In this document: positions 1 to 5,002 of the stretch, in pieces
Layout of the letters: the number at the start of each line of letters is the position of its first letter
Position numbering within the stretch: position 1 is the first letter of the stretch
Origin: an uncultured Bacteriovorax sp.
GTDB taxonomy: Bacteria > Bdellovibrionota > Bacteriovoracia > Bacteriovoracales > Bacteriovoracaceae
Direction of reading: 5' to 3'
Assembly (NCBI GenBank): GCA_943914745.1
Contig: CALUDF010000251.1
Coordinates: forward strand, 1 to 5,002
Length of the DNA stretch: 5,002 nucleotides
Translations under genes and position numbers: made by a program
The notes under the pieces: model-generated
What the model was told of the DNA's origin: nothing
Database searches by the model: none
What the model saw: the letters and a program-made list of their open reading frames with translations, nothing else

Positions 1-1255
1 GTCTTTTCCCACTTAAATCTTCAATGCCAATCTTTTGAATGAAATTCAAAATGATCTCTTTATTTTTACCTGGGCAATTCTCATTGCGGCAGAACAATCT
101 GATATCGACAATCTCAATTTTTGAATCACAGCTTGGGCAACGATCAGGAATAACGTACTTCTCATTTGAGCGCTCCACCACAGAAAGGAACTTCGGAATG
201 ACCTCTCCAGAGCGGATAATTTCAATGACGTCTCCTGACTTTAAATTATTGGCCGCAACCATTCCATAATTATGCAAGGTCACCCTGGAAATCATGGCGC
301 CAGAGAGTTCTACCGGCTCAACTTCTCCCACGGGATTTAAAATCCCATTTCGCGAAACAGACCAGCTGATTTCTTTTAAGGTCGTGGTCTTTGATTCACC
401 TTGAAACTTAAAAGCGAGTTTATAGCGAGGGTGGTGAGACGTCTCACCGAGCTCCTCATGAAGTGCCAATTTATTATAAGTAAAAACTAGGCCATCAATT
501 TGATAATCACCTTCAGACATGAAGGTGCGCGCGCTCAAGATGACATCTTCAATCGTCTCTTTTGATTTATGAATCTCGATCTCAGGAATGAGAAAGCCAT
601 AATTTTTAAGAAGCTCAAATTTCTTTTCTTCCGTCTTGATCGCCTCATCACTGATATAATCAAAGGCCATGAACTGAATATAGCGGCAAAGCTCCAGGTT
701 ATCCTTTCTTCCCATGAGTCCCGCAACGATGTTTCGCTGGCTCGTCGGTTTCTCAAGACCTATATCCGTCATTTCTTTTGAGAGCTTAAAAAAACTTTCC
801 TCATCACAGAAGAGCTCACCTCTGATTTCAATTTTATGATTGTTCTTAATCGACTTCGGGACATTGTTGATCCACATGACTTTCTTTGTGATGTTCTCAC
901 CAAAAGTTCCATCTCCTCTGGTTTTTGCCAGAAGCAATTCTCCATCTTGGTAGATGATCGAGCAACTAATCCCATCGAGCTTCATGGTACTCAAAATTTC
1001 TTCATTGCCCATCCATGAAACTAAATCTTCTACGATATAAGTCTTTTCAAGAGAGAGCATTTTTCGGTCATGCTTAATCTTGTCACTTGCCGACGTCGTC
1101 GTTCCGACAATTTGGAGCACGGGATTCTTTGAATCGAGTTTTTTTAATTCTTCTTCGAGTTTATCGTAATCGTGATCTGATATTTCAGGGCGCCCTTGAT
1201 AATAGAGCGCCTTATGTTTAATGATTTCGGATTCTAGTTTCTGGATGCGATTCAC
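1..1255 (-). CDS. ligA: NAD+-dependent DNA ligase LigA, N-terminal 418 residues (runs off left edge)
   Basis: LigA seals 5'-phosphate/3'-OH nicks using NAD+ and acts in replication and repair. The frame starts at GTG 1255, stays open to base 2, and lacks a stop in the window. An in-frame TAG lies directly before the GTG, so no earlier start is possible. Visible regions in order: Ia domain with the NMN-pocket signature PEISDHDYD (residues 23-31; D27, Y30, D31); motif I MKLDG with the nucleophile Lys92; TRGDGTFGE (112-120); motif III RGE with Glu147; motif IIIa around Arg174; motif IV with Asp254; motif V Lys283; OB fold with SRNG (301-304) and VTLHN (325-329); and a zinc finger Cys373/376/389/394. 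The HhH and BRCT domains would lie beyond the edge. Oddities: the stretch before Lys92 is about 20 residues shorter than in E. coli LigA, and the motif IV Lys (E. coli Lys290) is Thr259. It is the third gene of the leftward operon. LigA identity is very likely; whether it is the main or an accessory ligase cannot be told here. Confidence 0.93.
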   Translation of the reverse strand, partial: MNRIQKLESEIIKHKALYYQGRPEISDHDYDKLEEELKKLDSKNPVLQIVGTTTSASDKIKHDRKMLSLEKTYIVEDLVSWMGNEEILSTMKLDGISCSIIYQDGELLLAKTRGDGTFGENITKKVMWINNVPKSIKNNHKIEIRGELFCDEESFFKLSKEMTDIGLEKPTSQRNIVAGLMGRKDNLELCRYIQFMAFDYISDEAIKTEEKKFELLKNYGFLIPEIEIHKSKETIEDVILSARTFMSEGDYQIDGLVFTYNKLALHEELGETSHHPRYKLAFKFQGESKTTTLKEISWSVSRNGILNPVGEVEPVELSGAMISRVTLHNYGMVAANNLKSGDVIEIIRSGEVIPKFLSVVERSNEKYVIPDRCPSCDSKIEIVDIRLFCRNENCPGKNKEIILNFIQKIGIEDLSGKR

Positions 1256-1273
1256 CTAACCCTCCGGAGGTTA
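1256..1273 (-). promoter_or_regulatory. ligA Shine-Dalgarno inside a small hairpin touching the upstream stop codon
   Basis: On the minus strand, GGAGGG (1265-1260) lies four bases before the GTG start and is a strong ribosome binding site at slightly short spacing. It is the right half of a perfect 10-bp palindrome, CCTCCGGAGG (1261-1270), so the RNA carries an anti-Shine-Dalgarno directly before the Shine-Dalgarno. AACC (1272-1269) can pair with GGTT (1261-1258), possibly plus one U-G or U-A pair, with a loop of about five bases. The AA of the 5' arm belongs to the TAA stop of the upstream barrel gene, so a terminating ribosome would open the structure. The pairing is visible; the regulatory effect is inferred. 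Confidence 0.5.
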
Positions 1274-2734
1274 AAAAGTAAAAATCGCTCCTACTTTAGC
1301 AGAAGTGTCCTTGAATTGCAGTTCTTTTGTATTTCCCTTCGTGAAGCTTGCCTTGTTTGAGAGAATCTCCACCGCACCGACAAGCGAAATATTCGTCTCA
1401 TAAGCATACTGTCCTCCAAGCTCTAAACGATAATTAGAGCTCGAGTCGTCTGCACCAAATATTTTGCTCTTTTCCTTGTAAGAAGATGTCAAAAGGAAAT
1501 CAATCAGAAGGTACATTCTCATAGCCTGATAAACAGGAATACTTCCGCGCGCGCCCAGTAAAAGTCCTGAGAAAGTAAATTCAGTGAAGCCATCAGCAAG
1601 AGATGTGCGCATGCCATAAATATAGCTTCCATACCCTGCATATAAATCAACTTGCGGCCCATAAAAAAAGCCCATTGGTAAATATTTATAACCGAACTTT
1701 AAACGCGTGGCCGTATTATCGGTTGAATTGCTCTCTTGTGCAAAGCTCCCCTGATCTTTTTTATAGCTTCCGAATCTCTTTCCAAATTCAAGACCGCCCC
1801 ACCAATTTCTCGTAGCCCAAAGCTCAAGGTCTAAATGGCCCCCAAACATCATGCCATCCATTGAACGCTCGCCATTTCCTGACTGGCCCACAGATGCATT
1901 CCCTGCAGTTAAGTAGATTCCCAGAGACCCAAGCTTTCCAAACTCATTGTCTTCTTTCTCGCCGTACTTAACTTGCTCAATGACTTTTCTCGACTCAACC
2001 GAACGAACCTTTACCCAGTCTTCGATTTTGAGCTTTTTATTTCCTTCATATGAAGTCACTCGCGCCTGTGCCTGGGTTTCTCCCACATCAAAGACTTTAG
2101 CGTCTGCAATCTTTTCTGTTTGGTAATCAATGATTTCTTTTAAAAGAGGGTGCTGCCTCTTGGCCGTTGGTCTCTCAATGGTGATCTCGCTGCCATTGAA
2201 AATTTGTGACTTTCTTCCAATATCAATCGTGAACTGGTCTCCCAAAACCCCCATGACCCTTCCACTGTAGGGAATGGTTTTTTCATACATATCCAACCAG
2301 TTCTTCACCGTTTGAGAAATAACGACCGAATCGGTGGTCTTTAATTGGGTCTGCTCTTTGAAATAGCGATCCTCTCCATTTTCTCCGATGATTTCCACTT
2401 TCACATCTGCAGTATTGGCCCCTAAGACAAGGGCAATGCGGATGAGTGTCCCGGCCTTCGTTTTATCGGCAATAACTTTTAAAACATCTTTGTTTCCTAA
2501 ATGCCCTTCAAGATTTTTTGAATACTGCCCCAAGATATTAATGAGCTCGGAGTTAGATTTATAAGTGCACCAAGAACTGTCTTTGATATAATTTTCGACG
2601 TCTTCAAAAACCTTGAAACCCATCTTATTATCTGCCCCATCCGTCACCGGAAGAAGCATACAGTTTCTCATCGACTCTGCGGCCATAAGGTGTGTAGAAA
2701 AAAGTATTGTCGCCAATAAAAGGAGTTTTTTCAT
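1271..2734 (-). CDS. Exported protein: FlgT-like periplasmic region plus C-terminal outer-membrane beta-barrel
   Basis: This 487-residue product has a type I signal peptide: Lys2-Lys3, a hydrophobic core at about 4-16, and likely cleavage near residues 18-21. There is no lipobox. The mature N-terminal part (about 22-150) holds the only two cysteines, Cys25 and Cys56, which could form a disulfide. Residues 156-243 start with SGRVMGVLGDQFTIDIG and end with KLKIEDWVKV, a beta-rich pattern resembling the C-terminal domain of flagellar assembly protein FlgT and related OB-like modules. From about 268 to the end, alternating hydrophobic/polar strands rich in Gly, Tyr and Trp alternate with polar loops and finish in GAIFTF, the terminal-Phe signal typical of proteins inserted by the BAM complex; the size suits about eight strands. 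The ATG overlaps the stop of the regulator gene (ATGA) and lacks a good Shine-Dalgarno, so translation is probably coupled. The family was not recognised; domain labels come from pattern reading only. Confidence 0.85.
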   Translation of the reverse strand: MKKLLLLATILFSTHLMAAESMRNCMLLPVTDGADNKMGFKVFEDVENYIKDSSWCTYKSNSELINILGQYSKNLEGHLGNKDVLKVIADKTKAGTLIRIALVLGANTADVKVEIIGENGEDRYFKEQTQLKTTDSVVISQTVKNWLDMYEKTIPYSGRVMGVLGDQFTIDIGRKSQIFNGSEITIERPTAKRQHPLLKEIIDYQTEKIADAKVFDVGETQAQARVTSYEGNKKLKIEDWVKVRSVESRKVIEQVKYGEKEDNEFGKLGSLGIYLTAGNASVGQSGNGERSMDGMMFGGHLDLELWATRNWWGGLEFGKRFGSYKKDQGSFAQESNSTDNTATRLKFGYKYLPMGFFYGPQVDLYAGYGSYIYGMRTSLADGFTEFTFSGLLLGARGSIPVYQAMRMYLLIDFLLTSSYKEKSKIFGADDSSSNYRLELGGQYAYETNISLVGAVEILSNKASFTKGNTKELQFKDTSAKVGAIFTF

Positions 2735-3036
2735 AGTTCAATCTCTGGAAGTGGCGGAAGTGAGTTGTGCTGGTTCTCATAAACAGAAAGAAGCATCTTA
2801 AGGTCGTTGATCTCCTCTTCTAATTCACGGTTCCTTTTTTTAAGGAACTCCACCTCAAGTTTTACGGCCAGCTCTTCTTTCTGGACATTAATCTCTCTGG
2901 TCCAGATGAAGTACTTTCCGTTCTCCTCTTTGTGCTTCACATGTCCTGATTTAATTGATCGCCTGATGGTTGAGATCGAGACTTTCTTTACATTGGCGTA
3001 GTCGAGTATCGATAACCAGATTCCTTCTTGATTCAT
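2731..3036 (-). CDS. Small MerR/excisionase-type HTH protein with leucine-zipper coiled coil
   Basis: This is a probable DNA-binding protein of 101 residues. Residues 8-44 fit a winged helix-turn-helix of the MerR/excisionase kind: a first helix, the turn and recognition helix VSISTIRRSIKSGHV (19-33), then a wing ending GKYFIW (40-45). Residues 50-90 form a charged helix with hydrophobic heptads at 51, 58, 65, 72, 79 and 86 and second core positions 62, 69 (Asn), 76 and 83. This resembles a parallel dimeric zipper with a buried Asn. The tail is Pro/Glu rich. I chose ATG 3036 because GGAGA (3047-3043) stands six bases before it. The longer reading from ATG 3054 adds six residues but has no ribosome binding site. 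The stop overlaps the next gene's start by four bases. It is first in the operon, so it is probably a local regulator; a nucoid or polar anchor role (compare RacA architecture) is an alternative. No specific family is assigned. Confidence 0.82.
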   Translation of the reverse strand: MNQEGIWLSILDYANVKKVSISTIRRSIKSGHVKHKEENGKYFIWTREINVQKEELAVKLEVEFLKKRNRELEEEINDLKMLLSVYENQHNSLPPLPEIEL

Positions 3037-3047
3037 GAGAATTCTCC
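3037..3047 (-). promoter_or_regulatory. Ribosome binding site of the HTH gene overlapping a 10-bp palindrome
   Basis: GGAGA (3047-3043, minus strand) with a six-base spacer to ATG 3036 decides the start of the HTH gene. The same bases largely make up the perfect palindrome GAGAATTCTC (3037-3046). A protein bound here would sit over the translation start region of its own gene, so this may double as an operator; that part is inference. Confidence 0.6.
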
Positions 3048-3057
3048 ATTCCATTGG

Positions 3058-3067
3058 TGAGTACTCA
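3058..3067. repeat. 10-bp perfect palindrome, candidate operator
   Basis: TGAGTACTCA reads the same on both strands. Its centre (3062.5) is 21 bp, about two helical turns, from the centre of the palindrome at 3037-3046, placing both on the same DNA face. It lies 22-31 bases upstream of the chosen HTH start, around the transcription start predicted from the weak promoter at 3069-3097. The palindrome is seen directly; the operator role is inferred. Confidence 0.45.
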
Positions 3068-3068
3068 T

Positions 3069-3097
3069 AGTCTAACTTAGATTCTGATTGCTTAGAA
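3069..3097 (-). promoter_or_regulatory. Weak candidate sigma-70-like promoter for the leftward operon
   Basis: Minus-strand TTCTAA (3097-3092, 3 of 6 matches to the -35 consensus) and TAGACT (3074-3069, 4 of 6 matches to the -10 consensus) are separated by exactly 17 bases. Transcription would begin near 3062, giving a leader of about 26 bases before ATG 3036. That would leave only about eight bases before ATG 3054, again favouring the shorter protein. The match is poor, and I found nothing better in this gap for the leftward direction. Confidence 0.25.
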
Positions 3098-3100
3098 TCT
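3079..3100. repeat. 7-bp inverted repeat with 8-base spacer, candidate operator
   Basis: AGATTCT (3079-3085) and AGAATCT (3094-3100) are perfect inverted copies separated by eight bases. The arms resemble the core AGAATTCT of the palindrome at 3037-3046, so one protein might recognise both. The repeat covers the -35 and spacer of the weak leftward promoter. T residues follow on the plus strand (3100-3104), but no rightward gene ends here, so a terminator role is unlikely. Confidence 0.45.
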
Positions 3101-3161
3101 TTTTAAACCCGAAGTCTTTACTCCACTACTCTTAAAAATTTCTCAAAACAAATGTAAGAAG

Positions 3162-3170
3162 TGTTATCCT
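3162..3170 (+). promoter_or_regulatory. Candidate extended -10 directly before the patatin gene
   Basis: TGTTATCCT has the TG-n-TATnnT form of an extended -10 (TG at 3162-3163, hexamer 3165-3170, 4 of 6 matches). No clear -35 hexamer stands 17 bases upstream, which extended -10 promoters can tolerate. Transcription would start about at 3177, the A of the ATG, giving a leaderless message. This is the best candidate seen in the rightward direction, but a hexamer match of this quality can occur by chance in AT-rich DNA. Confidence 0.35.
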
Positions 3171-3176
3171 AATTCC

Positions 3177-4355
3177 ATGTACCACGATATTGATCTTAGT
3201 CAGTTTAAAAGTAAAAAGACCGCACTGGTTCTCTCCGGTGGAGTTGTCAAAGCTGCTTCATGGCACTTGGGTGTAGCCCTCGCTTTAGAGGAGCTTGGCT
3301 TTGTGCTTAAGCATAACAAGTCTCCGCTCGATGCTGATTATGAAATTTCAACTTATGTTGGTTCAAGTGCAGGTTCTTTAATTAACCTGTATTTTGCCTC
3401 AGGTTTTAGGCCCATTGATGTCATTGATGCTACCATTAACCGCAAGAATGCCCAGACGTCTCTTAAGCCCGTGACTTATGCAGACATGCTTTCTCGGAAG
3501 ATGCCGACACGCAATCCTTTTAATTTTGATTTCTACAATCCACTTGAAGGATTTCCCGCTTTTTTAAAGCAAATGTCGAAGCCTCTTCTTTCTGTCTCTG
3601 GTCTTTTTTCGACTGAGGGGCTGAATCAATACATGCAGAAGAACGTCATTCTTTCGCAAAATTTTGAAGAATACACAGCAGACATGTTTGTCGTTGCAAC
3701 TCAACTAGACCATTCTAGAAAAGTTATTTTCAGCAAATACAATTATCCAAGCCCGATCCATGACTCGACCGCCGAATACTACACGGGTGTAGACATCACT
3801 CAGGCCGTTTCTGCGAGCATGAGTGTTCCGCCTTTCTACGCACCTTTTCCGATCAAGAATCCAAGAACGTCACAAGTTGATTATTATATTGATGGTGAAA
3901 TTAGAGAGACACTCTCTAATCACGTTGCCGTTGATAACAAATGCGACTTCATCATCAGCTCATGGACCCATACGCCGTACCACTATCACGATGAAATCGG
4001 CTCTCTCATTAACTTTGGTCTTCCGGCTATTTGTATGCAGGCCATTTACTTAATGATTCAAAAGAAGATTGTTTCTTCACGCGGCCAAAAAGTTCTCGCT
4101 AAAGACATCATTGATACGGTTAATGATTATATGTCGTCGCAGAATTTCAGCGCTAAGGACAAATCGAAAATCACTTCGATCTTGGAAAGAAAGTTAAACT
4201 ATAATCCCAATGTTAAGTTCATTGATATTTATCCGGATCATTCGCATTATAAGTTGTTTTTTACTAACTCATTCTCTTTGGATCCACAGAAAGCGAAATA
4301 TATTATGACAGCAGGTTATAAAAAAGCGTTGGAAGTTTTTAAGCGTTTAGAATAG
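3177..4355 (+). CDS. Patatin-like phospholipase / acyl hydrolase
   Basis: Patatin-family enzymes cleave acyl esters of phospholipids with a Ser-Asp dyad. In this 392-residue protein the nucleophile elbow is GSSAG (62-66, Ser64), and the aspartate is in DGE (239-241, Asp239), about 175 residues later as in the family. It is preceded by the typical stretch SASMSVPPFYAP (212-223). The oxyanion loop is SGGVVKAA (20-27) where the family usually has GGGx(K/R)G: Lys25 keeps its place but the third Gly is Val23 and the following Gly is Ala26. No signal peptide or membrane helix is visible, so it is cytoplasmic or exported by another route. The C-terminal part (about 300-392) is outside the core fold. 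ATG 3177 is the only usable start: the upstream frame is open to a TAG at 3093 but has no ATG, GTG or TTG. There is no Shine-Dalgarno at normal distance. It is monocistronic, divergent from the HTH operon. Family assignment is firm; substrate unknown. Confidence 0.92.
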   Translation: MYHDIDLSQFKSKKTALVLSGGVVKAASWHLGVALALEELGFVLKHNKSPLDADYEISTYVGSSAGSLINLYFASGFRPIDVIDATINRKNAQTSLKPVTYADMLSRKMPTRNPFNFDFYNPLEGFPAFLKQMSKPLLSVSGLFSTEGLNQYMQKNVILSQNFEEYTADMFVVATQLDHSRKVIFSKYNYPSPIHDSTAEYYTGVDITQAVSASMSVPPFYAPFPIKNPRTSQVDYYIDGEIRETLSNHVAVDNKCDFIISSWTHTPYHYHDEIGSLINFGLPAICMQAIYLMIQKKIVSSRGQKVLAKDIIDTVNDYMSSQNFSAKDKSKITSILERKLNYNPNVKFIDIYPDHSHYKLFFTNSFSLDPQKAKYIMTAGYKKALEVFKRLE

Positions 4356-4368
4356 CTCTACTTCTGAA

Positions 4369-4398
4369 GAGCATTTGTCTTCTCTGGTGCTCGTTTTT
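4369..4398 (+). terminator. Weak rho-independent terminator after the patatin gene
   Basis: GAGCA (4369-4373) pairs with TGCTC (4388-4392) across a 14-base loop and is followed by G and five T (4394-4398). The stem is short and the loop long. Two competing pairings exist: GCTCT 4355-4359 with AGAGC 4368-4372, and GAAGA 4366-4370 with TCTTC 4378-4382. The T-run overlaps the stop codon of the convergent gene. Position fits a terminator for the patatin message; strength is doubtful. Confidence 0.35.
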
Positions 4399-5002
4399 AA
4401 AGTTGCTCAATTAAATAAGACCCTTCCGAACAAAAAGTCTTCAAGAAATCAGTCGACCCGTCCGTATAATCCAGACGCACATTGAAAATCCCTTCCATAT
4501 CGCCTGAAATAAACACTTTCTCAGACATCTCGAAGTTATCTCTTAGAAAGTTTCCATCGCGGTCTAAAAAGCTTGTTTCCACAAACATTTCGCCACTCTT
4601 ATTTTTTCCATTCACTTTGATATCACGAAGATCTTTTGACAGGTTAACCTGCACCATACAACGCTCACCAAGCTGACTTAATTCATTGGCTTCCAACACT
4701 CTTCCAATGAAGTCTTTCCCCGGAATCTCAATCTCAGTCGCACTCTGTGTTCCCACAAAAAGGCTGCTTCCAAGATGCTTGAACTCTAAATATTTTCTCG
4801 AGTTACCCACAAGCTCAGGAACTTTAATTTCATAAGCATTAAGGGCCTTTTTCTTAGCCGTCGTTTTAGTTCCATAAAAAGAAACATCAGACCCATCAAT
4901 ATTGAGCTCTTTTACTTTTCTTCCAAGAAGACTTCTTGTCGTGAATGTATAAAGCTCTCTTTTTGTATTGATGAAATCTGCGTCTTCAAAGAACATCTCA
5001 CC
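4397..5002 (-). CDS. Unrecognised protein, C-terminal 201 residues (enters from right edge)
   Basis: The frame is open from the right edge to the TAA at 4399-4397, giving 201 residues, so this is most likely the 3' end of a longer gene. The first ATG (4996) follows in-frame GGT GAG with no room for a ribosome site in the window. The sequence is rich in short alternating strands separated by Asp/Asn/Gly turns, suggesting a beta-sandwich or similar fold, with no membrane segment. Counting visible residues, Cys115 and Cys191 are the only cysteines and might bridge if the protein is exported. GEMFFE (1-6) and GEMFVE (137-142) recur 136 residues apart, a hint of repeated modules. The end, CSEGSYLIEQL, is compact and hydrophobic. 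I do not recognise the family; a large surface or periplasmic protein is a guess. It converges on the patatin gene with 41 bases between stops. Confidence 0.7.
   Translation of the reverse strand, partial: GEMFFEDADFINTKRELYTFTTRSLLGRKVKELNIDGSDVSFYGTKTTAKKKALNAYEIKVPELVGNSRKYLEFKHLGSSLFVGTQSATEIEIPGKDFIGRVLEANELSQLGERCMVQVNLSKDLRDIKVNGKNKSGEMFVETSFLDRDGNFLRDNFEMSEKVFISGDMEGIFNVRLDYTDGSTDFLKTFCSEGSYLIEQL

Noticed and set aside
39..1018. Several 60-76-codon open frames on both strands within the left 1.2 kb
   Set aside because: They lie inside the ligA frame, which carries all family motifs; their translations have no recognisable features and no good ribosome sites.
1603..1815. 70-codon plus-strand open frame
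   Set aside because: It is antisense to the barrel gene, whose strand pattern and signal peptide are clear; no independent support.
3037..3054. ATG 3054 as start of the HTH gene
   Set aside because: It has no Shine-Dalgarno, and the predicted leader would be about eight bases; ATG 3036 has GGAGA at six bases.
3079..3104. Inverted repeat followed by T-run as a terminator
   Set aside because: No plus-strand gene ends upstream; the stem is AT-rich and lies between divergent genes, so an operator is more plausible.
3100..3138. TTTTTAA / TTAAAAA inverted pair in the divergent gap
   Set aside because: The arms are low-complexity AT with a 25-base spacer and are expected by chance.
3823..4053. 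76-codon plus-strand open frame
   Set aside because: It is an alternative frame inside the patatin gene across the DGE active-site region, so it is a shadow.
4994..4996. ATG 4996 as true start of the right-edge gene
   Set aside because: The frame continues open to the edge (GGT GAG before it), so the gene is better treated as partial.
1..5002. Mobile element, CRISPR array, defence cassette or structural RNA
   Set aside because: No direct repeat series, terminal inverted repeats, transposase, nuclease or tRNA-like fold was seen on either strand.

Overview
The window looks like ordinary chromosomal DNA from a Gram-negative bacterium of low to moderate G+C. The cues are an outer-membrane barrel protein with a signal peptide and a terminal aromatic residue, an NAD+-type DNA ligase, and AT-leaning, Lys/Asn/Phe-rich proteins. 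The general style (large secreted proteins of unknown family, patatin-like enzymes, FlgT-like periplasmic modules) reminds me of Bdellovibrionota/Bacteriovoracales. That placement is an impression, not something the sequence proves. I see no insertion sequence, CRISPR array, tRNA or rRNA.

Layout. Three genes run leftward as one apparent operon from about 3036 to beyond the left edge. First is a small MerR/excisionase-type helix-turn-helix protein with a leucine-zipper-like coiled coil. Next is an exported protein joining a periplasmic FlgT-like part to a C-terminal outer-membrane barrel; its ATG overlaps the regulator's stop (ATGA). Last is an NAD+-dependent DNA ligase (ligA) that begins with GTG 15 bases after the barrel gene's stop and is cut by the window edge after 418 residues. 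The ligA Shine-Dalgarno sits in a small hairpin whose 5' arm begins within the upstream stop codon, which suggests translational coupling.

A divergent intergenic region (3037-3176) separates this operon from a rightward patatin-like phospholipase gene (3177-4355). It holds two 10-bp perfect palindromes and a 7-bp inverted repeat beside the regulator's start, plausible operators for self-regulation, and a candidate extended -10 only six bases before the patatin ATG, which suggests a leaderless message. The patatin gene converges on the 3' end of a leftward gene (4397-5002) that enters from the right edge; its product is unrecognised. The 41-base gap between their stop codons contains a weak hairpin plus T-run.

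How the genes might work together is uncertain. The regulator and the barrel protein are tightly coupled and probably form a functional pair. ligA may simply share the transcript. The most notable points are the ligase's departures from the LigA consensus, the zipper-HTH protein with its palindrome cluster, and the altered oxyanion loop of the patatin. I found no convincing evidence of a wholly new multi-gene system.
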